A DNA stretch of 11,348 nucleotides from Flavobacterium sp. MC2016-06 (GTDB taxonomy: Bacteria > Bacteroidota > Bacteroidia > Flavobacteriales > Flavobacteriaceae), in NCBI RefSeq assembly GCF_009711165.2, contig NZ_WMID02000059.1:1-11348 (forward strand), in the 5' to 3' direction. This document shows positions 6,849 to 11,348 of the stretch, piece after piece. The notes under the pieces are model-generated. The model ran no database searches and was not told the DNA's origin. It saw only the letters and a list, made by a program, of their open reading frames with translations. A program made the translations under genes and the position numbers. How positions within the stretch are numbered: position 1 is the stretch's first letter; the number at the start of each line of letters is the position of its first letter.

Positions 6849-7439
6849 ATGAAAACTTTAAAAATATTTTTAACCCTTTTCGCAGCTGCAATTTTTTCAA
6901 TTTCATGCAGCAGCGACAACGACTCAGATTCAATTAAATATTCAGAAGAAAATCCGTTAGACGCTTATTTGGCAGCAACAGGATTCAGCCAAAAAGCATC
7001 AGATATCAAAAACTCTTCTTTTTATGAATATGGTTTTAGCTTTAAACCAACAGTAACAGGAAAAATTAACGCTTTGATTGTAAAAATTCCAGATGTAAGC
7101 ACTTCTCTAAAAGTAACTTTATGGGACGCTGCAGCAAAAACAATCATAAAATCAGAAATTGTGGTTGTGCCTACTGCCAATGTTACAGTAGAAAAAACCA
7201 TTACGTCTATCGCACTTACAAAAGATAAAGAGTATTACCTGACGGTAAACAGCAACGACTGGATTAACAGAACAAAAACAGACGGAACAAATGCGACTTA
7301 TCCTGTTACAGCAGGAAATATCACAATAACTGGATATGGGTTTGTTGTTACAACAGAGGGAAATCCAATTTTCCCAACTACTTTTCCAAAGACTTATTAT
7401 GCTGGAGATGTTAGTTTTAAATTTCAGCAGACAGAATAA
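6849..7439 (+). CDS. DUF4082-like surface lipoprotein
   Basis: The protein has 196 residues. A signal peptide with lipobox SISC places the lipidated cysteine at C20, followed by SSDNDSDS, an acidic Ser/Asp-rich stretch typical of the Bacteroidota surface-export signal. The mature part (about 36-193) is a predicted beta-sandwich resembling DUF4082: YEYGFSFKPTVTGKINALIVKIPD, then LKVTLWDAAAKTI, and a closing YYAGDVSFKF strand. DUF4082 domains occur in secreted carbohydrate-associated proteins and may bind ligands, but no activity is established. The gene follows the collagen-like lipoprotein gene by 50 bp with no terminator between them, and is followed by a strong hairpin. Both genes probably form one unit. 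Confidence 0.85.
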   Translation: MKTLKIFLTLFAAAIFSISCSSDNDSDSIKYSEENPLDAYLAATGFSQKASDIKNSSFYEYGFSFKPTVTGKINALIVKIPDVSTSLKVTLWDAAAKTIIKSEIVVVPTANVTVEKTITSIALTKDKEYYLTVNSNDWINRTKTDGTNATYPVTAGNITITGYGFVVTTEGNPIFPTTFPKTYYAGDVSFKFQQTE

Positions 7440-7475
7440 TTTTAATTTTTGGAAAGTTTGAATTAGTAAGTTTGG

Positions 7476-7507
7476 AAAAGATCTGGCGAAAGTCAGATCT
7501 TTTCTGT
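7476..7507 (+). terminator. Intrinsic terminator after the lipoprotein pair
   Basis: The 12-bp stem AAAAGATCTGGC (7476-7487) / GTCAGATCTTTT (7492-7503) has one G-T wobble and a GAAA loop (7488-7491). It is followed by TTTT-CTGTTT. The loop and closing bases match those of the trxA terminator (G-R-C-GAAA-GTCA). Confidence 0.88.
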
Positions 7508-7509
7508 TT

Positions 7510-7545
7510 AGACCTAACCTGTTTTTAAAAGCTATTAGGTCTTTT
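7510..7545. repeat. Inverted repeat AGACCTAA/TTAGGTCT, possible second terminator or operator
   Basis: AGACCTAA (7510-7517) pairs perfectly over 8 bp with TTAGGTCT (7535-7542) across a 17-nt spacer, followed by TTTTG. It lies 6 bp downstream of the main terminator stem. It could be a back-up terminator or a protein-binding palindrome; the long spacer makes a terminator less certain. Confidence 0.4.
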
Positions 7546-7566
7546 GTTAAGGATAAAACAAGAAAA

Positions 7567-7627
7567 ATTCGTAAAATTGAATTATAAAACACAAAGTGAT
7601 TCGTGAAAATTGGTGAAATTCGCGGCA
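7567..7627. repeat. Cluster of ATTCGTGAAA-type repeats upstream of the M1 peptidase gene
   Basis: Three related decamers run nearly in tandem: ATTCGTGAAA (7599-7608), ATTGGTGAAA (7609-7618) and ATTCGCGGCA (7618-7627). A further related copy, ATTCGTAAAA, starts at 7567. From memory, such 'ATTCGTGAAAATT-GTGAAATTCGTGGC' segments recur between genes in Flavobacterium and relatives. This window alone shows only the local repetition. Confidence 0.45.
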
Positions 7628-7685
7628 GACAACTATTATAACCAATCCTTTTTTTTATTTTTAACAAATCTTAATTTCCCTAAAA

Positions 7686-10262
7686 ATGAAAATTTTCTAC
7701 AGCCTTCTTGCTTTTTTTATGATGATTACGATTGGTTTTTCTCAATTAAAAAAGAAAGAAAATCTTGTTTTAGAAGATGGAGTTTCTGAGCAATTGGCTC
7801 TTTTTAGAAAACAGCAGATCTCAAAAGTTACTTATGGATTGTCTTTTGAAATTCCGAATGAAAAACAACAGCCAATCAGTTCTAATCTTACTTTAGATCT
7901 TGTTTTGTCTGACTTGAGCGAACTTTTATATTTAGATTTTAAAGAGAAAACACAAAACATAAAGTCAGTTTCGGCTAACGGAAAAAATGTTTCAATTGTT
8001 CACGAAAAAGGACACATTGTAATTCCTGTCGAAAGTTTACTACAAGGACAAAATACCGTTACAATTTCTTTTACTGCAGGCGATTTATCTTTAAATAGGA
8101 ACGACGATTTTCTGTATACCTTATTAGTTCCAGATCGTGCGAGTACATTATTTCCTTGTTTTGATCAGCCCGATATAAAAGCAGCTTACAAATTGAGTCT
8201 TACTGTTCCTAAAGATTGGTCTGTTTTAGCAGGCGGATCTGTAAAGGAAAAGCAAGAGCAAGGTGATTTTATACACTATACTTTTGATGAATCGGATAAA
8301 ATGAGCACGTATTTATTTTCATTCGTAGCAGGAAAATTTAAAAGCGTGACACAAAAGCCTGGAAATAGAGAAATGACGCTTTTGTATCGCGAAAATAATC
8401 CTGAGAAAATACAAACGAGTACCGATACTATTTTTAAACTACATCAGCAATCGTTAGATTTCTTAGAAAAATATACTAATTATCCGTTTCCATTTCAGAA
8501 GTTAGATTATGCAGCAATTCCTGTATTTCAATATGGCGGAATGGAGCATGTCGGCGCCATTCAGTACAGAGAATCGACTTTGTTTTTGGATAACAGCGCA
8601 ACCGACAGTGAAAAACTAGACCGAGCAAAACTGATTGCACACGAAACTTCGCACATGTGGTTTGGTGATTTAGTAACCATGAAATGGTTTGATGATGTTT
8701 GGATGAAAGAGGTTTTTGCCAATTTTATGGCTGATAAAATCATGAATCCGATTTTTCCAAAAGTCAATCATAACTTACAGTTTTTAACGGCACATTATCC
8801 AGGTGCTTACTCCGAAGATCGTTCATTGGGAACACATCCAATAAAACAGCATTTGGCCAATCTAAAAGATGCGGGATCACTTTACGGAGCGATTATTTAT
8901 AATAAAGCTCCAATAATGATGCGCCAATTAGAAGCTTCGATGGGAGCAGCAGCTTTTCAAAAAGGAATAGAAAAGTACATTAAAAAATATGCTTACGATA
9001 ATGCAGATTGGAATAATCTAGTTGAATTATTAGATGCCGAAACACCGCTAGATATGAAAAAATGGAGCGAAGTTTGGGTAAATAAATCAGGAAGACCAAT
9101 TTTGAGTGATAAAATAGAATACGATGCTCAAAATCGAATCAAGAAGTTTGAAATTTTACAAAAGGCAGAAGATAAGTCTGCCAATGTGTGGCCTCAAATC
9201 TTTGAAATTGGTTTAGTGTATGCCGATAATGTAAAAGTTGTAAGTGTGAATTTAAAAGACAAAAGCATTCTTCTGAAAGAATTAATAGGGCTTCCGAAAC
9301 CAATGAATATAGTTTACAATTATAATGGTTTTGGTTACGGTGTTTTTCCGCTTGACGGAAATACTATAGAATCTGTTTTGACTTTAAAAGATGAGGTTGC
9401 AAGAGCTTCTACTTATATTAATATTTACGAAAATACCTTAACAGGAACCGTTTCTCCAATTAAAGCTTTTGATTGTTTTGTAAAAGGTATTCAAACAGAG
9501 CAAAACGAATTGGTTTTGAAAACAATTACGAATCAAACTAGTTCTGTTTTTTGGAAATTCTTGACAGAAAAACAACAGAATACAGTTCAGAAACAATTAG
9601 AAGATGTTGTTTACGATCGTCTGCAGGCTAATTTACCAAGTAATATTAAAAAGACGTTATTCAATTTATTCAGCTCAATTGCTTATTCAGACTCGGGAAA
9701 AGAGAAGCTGTATAAGATTTGGAGTAAAGAAACCGTTATTGCAGGTTTAAAATTAAACGAAGACGATTATACCAATATCGCTATGAATTTGGCTATATTT
9801 AAACATCAAAAAGCAGACGAGATTTTAAATACAACCCGAACAACAATCACCAATCCAGACAAACAAAAACGTTTTGAGTTCCTTTTGCCATCATTATCTA
9901 AAGACGAATCGGTTCGAAATGCTTTTATGGAATCTTTAAAAGACGATAAAAACAGAGAGAAAGAATCTTGGGTTTCTGTTGGATTGGCAAACATACATCA
10001 TCCGTTACGTCAGGAAAGCGCGCAGAAGTATATTAGATTTTCATTAGATTTGGTGGATGAAATTCAGCGTACAGGAGATATTTTCTTTCCAAAAGACTGG
10101 CTGAATAATACAATTGGAAAATATTCGTCTAAATATGCTTTTGATGAAGTACAGCGATTTTTAAAAGAGAATCCAAGTTTTAGTCCAATTTTAAAAAGAA
10201 AATTATTGCAGGCAGCAGACGGTTTATACCGCGCACAAAATATTAAAAAAGAAACCGAATGA
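7686..10262 (+). CDS. Secreted M1-family zinc metallopeptidase (aminopeptidase)
   Basis: The protein has 858 residues and a cleavable signal peptide (about 1-19, IGFSQ), so it acts in the periplasm or outside the cell. The M1 catalytic domain shows the substrate motif GGMEH (284-288), the zinc site HETSH (319-323) with E342 eighteen residues after H323, and a probable catalytic Tyr, Y405 in IIYNKAP. The N-terminal part (about 30-230) is the beta saddle, including LVPDRASTLFPCFDQPDIKAAY. Residues from about 560 to the end are helical and resemble an ERAP1-like C-terminal domain. Two canonical motifs are altered: the exopeptidase motif GxMEN has H for N, and NEGFA reads KEVFA. The zinc ligands are intact, so activity is likely. 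M1 enzymes remove N-terminal residues from peptides; nutrient peptide use is a reasonable guess. The stop overlaps the next start. Confidence 0.93.
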   Translation: MKIFYSLLAFFMMITIGFSQLKKKENLVLEDGVSEQLALFRKQQISKVTYGLSFEIPNEKQQPISSNLTLDLVLSDLSELLYLDFKEKTQNIKSVSANGKNVSIVHEKGHIVIPVESLLQGQNTVTISFTAGDLSLNRNDDFLYTLLVPDRASTLFPCFDQPDIKAAYKLSLTVPKDWSVLAGGSVKEKQEQGDFIHYTFDESDKMSTYLFSFVAGKFKSVTQKPGNREMTLLYRENNPEKIQTSTDTIFKLHQQSLDFLEKYTNYPFPFQKLDYAAIPVFQYGGMEHVGAIQYRESTLFLDNSATDSEKLDRAKLIAHETSHMWFGDLVTMKWFDDVWMKEVFANFMADKIMNPIFPKVNHNLQFLTAHYPGAYSEDRSLGTHPIKQHLANLKDAGSLYGAIIYNKAPIMMRQLEASMGAAAFQKGIEKYIKKYAYDNADWNNLVELLDAETPLDMKKWSEVWVNKSGRPILSDKIEYDAQNRIKKFEILQKAEDKSANVWPQIFEIGLVYADNVKVVSVNLKDKSILLKELIGLPKPMNIVYNYNGFGYGVFPLDGNTIESVLTLKDEVARASTYINIYENTLTGTVSPIKAFDCFVKGIQTEQNELVLKTITNQTSSVFWKFLTEKQQNTVQKQLEDVVYDRLQANLPSNIKKTLFNLFSSIAYSDSGKEKLYKIWSKETVIAGLKLNEDDYTNIAMNLAIFKHQKADEILNTTRTTITNPDKQKRFEFLLPSLSKDESVRNAFMESLKDDKNREKESWVSVGLANIHHPLRQESAQKYIRFSLDLVDEIQRTGDIFFPKDWLNNTIGKYSSKYAFDEVQRFLKENPSFSPILKRKLLQAADGLYRAQNIKKETE

Positions 10263-11185
10263 AAATCGAATCAGAAATAGAGAAAGTTTCAAGTTTTCAG
10301 CATCTCGAAATGCTGGCCAATCAGGTTGTAGAAGGTTTTATCTCTGGAATGCACAAAAGCCCGTTTCATGGATTTTCGGCCGAATTTGCCGAACATAAAG
10401 TCTATAACGCAGGCGAGAGCACGAAACACATCGATTGGAAATTGTTTGCCAAAACAGATCGTTTGTACACCAAACGTTTTGAGGAAGAAACCAACATGCG
10501 CTGTCATATTATTGTAGATAATTCGTCGTCAATGCATTATCCAGAACTAAAATCAAATCAGCCTTTCTACGAAAAAAAGATTGGCTTTGCAGTTTTGGCT
10601 TCGGCAGTTTTAATGAATATTTTAAAGAAACAACGTGATGCCGTTGGTTTGAGTGTTTTCTCTGATAATTACGAATATTACGCTCCAGAAAAAGGAAGCG
10701 ACCGCCATCATAGAATGCTGCTCAATAAATTAGAACAATTATTAGAAGCACCAAAAGTTAAAAAAAGCACCGATACCATTACTTACCTGCATCAAATTGC
10801 AGAGAAAATGCATCGCCGTTCGATGATTATTCTGTTTACAGATATGTTTCAATCTGCCGATGATGAAAAGTTATTTAATGCTTTACAGCATTTAAAACAC
10901 AACAAACATAAAGTAGTTTTATTTCATGTTGTTGATAATCAAACCGAACTAAAATTTGATTTTGATAATACGCCGCGTAAATTTATCGACTTAGAAACAG
11001 GTGAAGAAGTTTCTATTTTTGCTGATAATGTTAAAGTGGAGTATGAAAAAAGGGCAGAAGCTTATTTTAAAAATTTAGCCCTAACCTGCGCAAAGAACCA
11101 AATTAAGTACGTTCCGGTAAATGTGGGCGATAATTTTGAAAAAATATTGACTACATATTTGGTTGAAAAACAAAACTTTGGATAG
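10259..11185 (+). CDS. DUF58 / von Willebrand factor A-like protein
   Basis: The protein has 308 residues, with no signal peptide or membrane segment, so it is predicted cytosolic. The DUF58 signature appears at about 43-78 (HKVYNAGESTKHIDWKLFA, then LYTKRFEEETN). A vWA fold follows with MIDAS motif DNSSS (D87, S89, S91) and the later acid in LFTDMFQS (D195). This is an intact set for binding a divalent metal. DUF58 proteins usually work with MoxR-type AAA+ ATPases as chaperone-like adaptors; no MoxR gene lies on either side here. The start codon overlaps the stop of the M1 peptidase gene as ATGA, which implies co-translation. No hairpin terminator is visible after the TAG stop; a T-rich stretch leads to the tRNA promoter. 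Confidence 0.9.
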   Translation: MKIESEIEKVSSFQHLEMLANQVVEGFISGMHKSPFHGFSAEFAEHKVYNAGESTKHIDWKLFAKTDRLYTKRFEEETNMRCHIIVDNSSSMHYPELKSNQPFYEKKIGFAVLASAVLMNILKKQRDAVGLSVFSDNYEYYAPEKGSDRHHRMLLNKLEQLLEAPKVKKSTDTITYLHQIAEKMHRRSMIILFTDMFQSADDEKLFNALQHLKHNKHKVVLFHVVDNQTELKFDFDNTPRKFIDLETGEEVSIFADNVKVEYEKRAEAYFKNLALTCAKNQIKYVPVNVGDNFEKILTTYLVEKQNFG

Positions 11186-11223
11186 TGATTAAAATATTTA
11201 TTTTATTTTTTTTACAAAAACAC

Positions 11224-11253
11224 TTGCAGATATGAAATTCTGTACTATCTTTG
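11224..11253 (+). promoter_or_regulatory. tRNA-Asp promoter (TTG-N19-TAnnTTTG)
   Basis: TTG at 11224-11226 and TATCTTTG at 11246-11253 are separated by 19 bp, an exact fit to the Bacteroidota sigma-A consensus. The -7 box ends 18 bp before the mature tRNA 5' end, leaving a short leader for RNase P to remove. It is the best promoter in the window. Confidence 0.8.
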
Positions 11254-11271
11254 CAACCGCAATAACGCAGA

Positions 11272-11345
11272 GGTTTGGTAGTTCAGTTGGTTAGAATACA
11301 TGCCTGTCACGCATGGGGTCGCGGGTTCGAGTCCCGTCCAGACCG
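11272..11345 (+). tRNA. tRNA-Asp (anticodon GTC)
   Basis: The 74-nt cloverleaf folds fully. The acceptor GGTTTGG (11272-11278) pairs with CCAGACC (11338-11344), with one T-G pair. The D stem is GTTC/GAAT. The anticodon stem CATGC/GCATG encloses loop CTGTCAC with anticodon GTC at 11306-11308. The T stem GCGGG/CCCGT closes on TTCGAGT. The discriminator base is G (11345), as expected for tRNA-Asp. The following bases are CAA, so the 3' CCA is not encoded and must be added. Confidence 0.97.
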
Positions 11346-11348
11346 CAA

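Noticed and set aside
7152..7667. 171-codon minus-strand open frame antisense to the second lipoprotein gene
   Set aside because: It overlaps a well-supported gene, reads through the terminator hairpin and repeat cluster, and encodes a Cys/Ser/Ile-biased sequence without a recognisable domain.

Overview
The window is AT-rich DNA from a member of the Bacteroidota, most likely Flavobacterium or a close relative. The evidence is the TAnnTTTG-type promoter elements (clearest in front of the tRNA), A-rich leaders instead of strong Shine-Dalgarno sites, lipoproteins with an acidic Ser/Asp-rich stretch after the lipidated cysteine, a DUF4082 protein, and protein families typical of flavobacteria. 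No CRISPR array, phage or complete insertion sequence is present.

Layout, left to right. Positions 1-188 hold a probable C-terminal remnant of a DDE-type transposase and a hairpin-forming intergenic repeat. An 820-residue AsmA-like envelope protein is encoded on the minus strand (189-2651), divergent from a thioredoxin gene (2897-3214, plus). The thioredoxin gene converges on a two-component operon on the minus strand: a LytTR response regulator (6045 down to 5338), then a TPR sensor histidine kinase (5341 down to 3266), joined by an ATGA overlap. One bidirectional terminator sits between trx and the kinase gene and contains the kinase stop codon. Divergent from the regulator are two small surface-lipoprotein genes in tandem (6280-6798, 6849-7439), closed by a strong terminator and a second hairpin. 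After a repeat-bearing spacer come a secreted M1 metallopeptidase (7686-10262) and an ATGA-overlapping DUF58/vWA protein (10259-11185). A tRNA-Asp gene with its own promoter ends the window.

How the parts may work together: the kinase has a predicted periplasmic TPR sensor and should phosphorylate the LytTR regulator. The 234-bp gap between regulator and lipoproteins contains a 16-bp direct repeat with a 20-bp period, the architecture expected of a LytTR operator. The simplest model is an autoregulated two-component system that may also control the divergent surface lipoproteins. This is inference from layout and repeat geometry. The remaining genes are housekeeping or envelope functions with no evident link to that unit.
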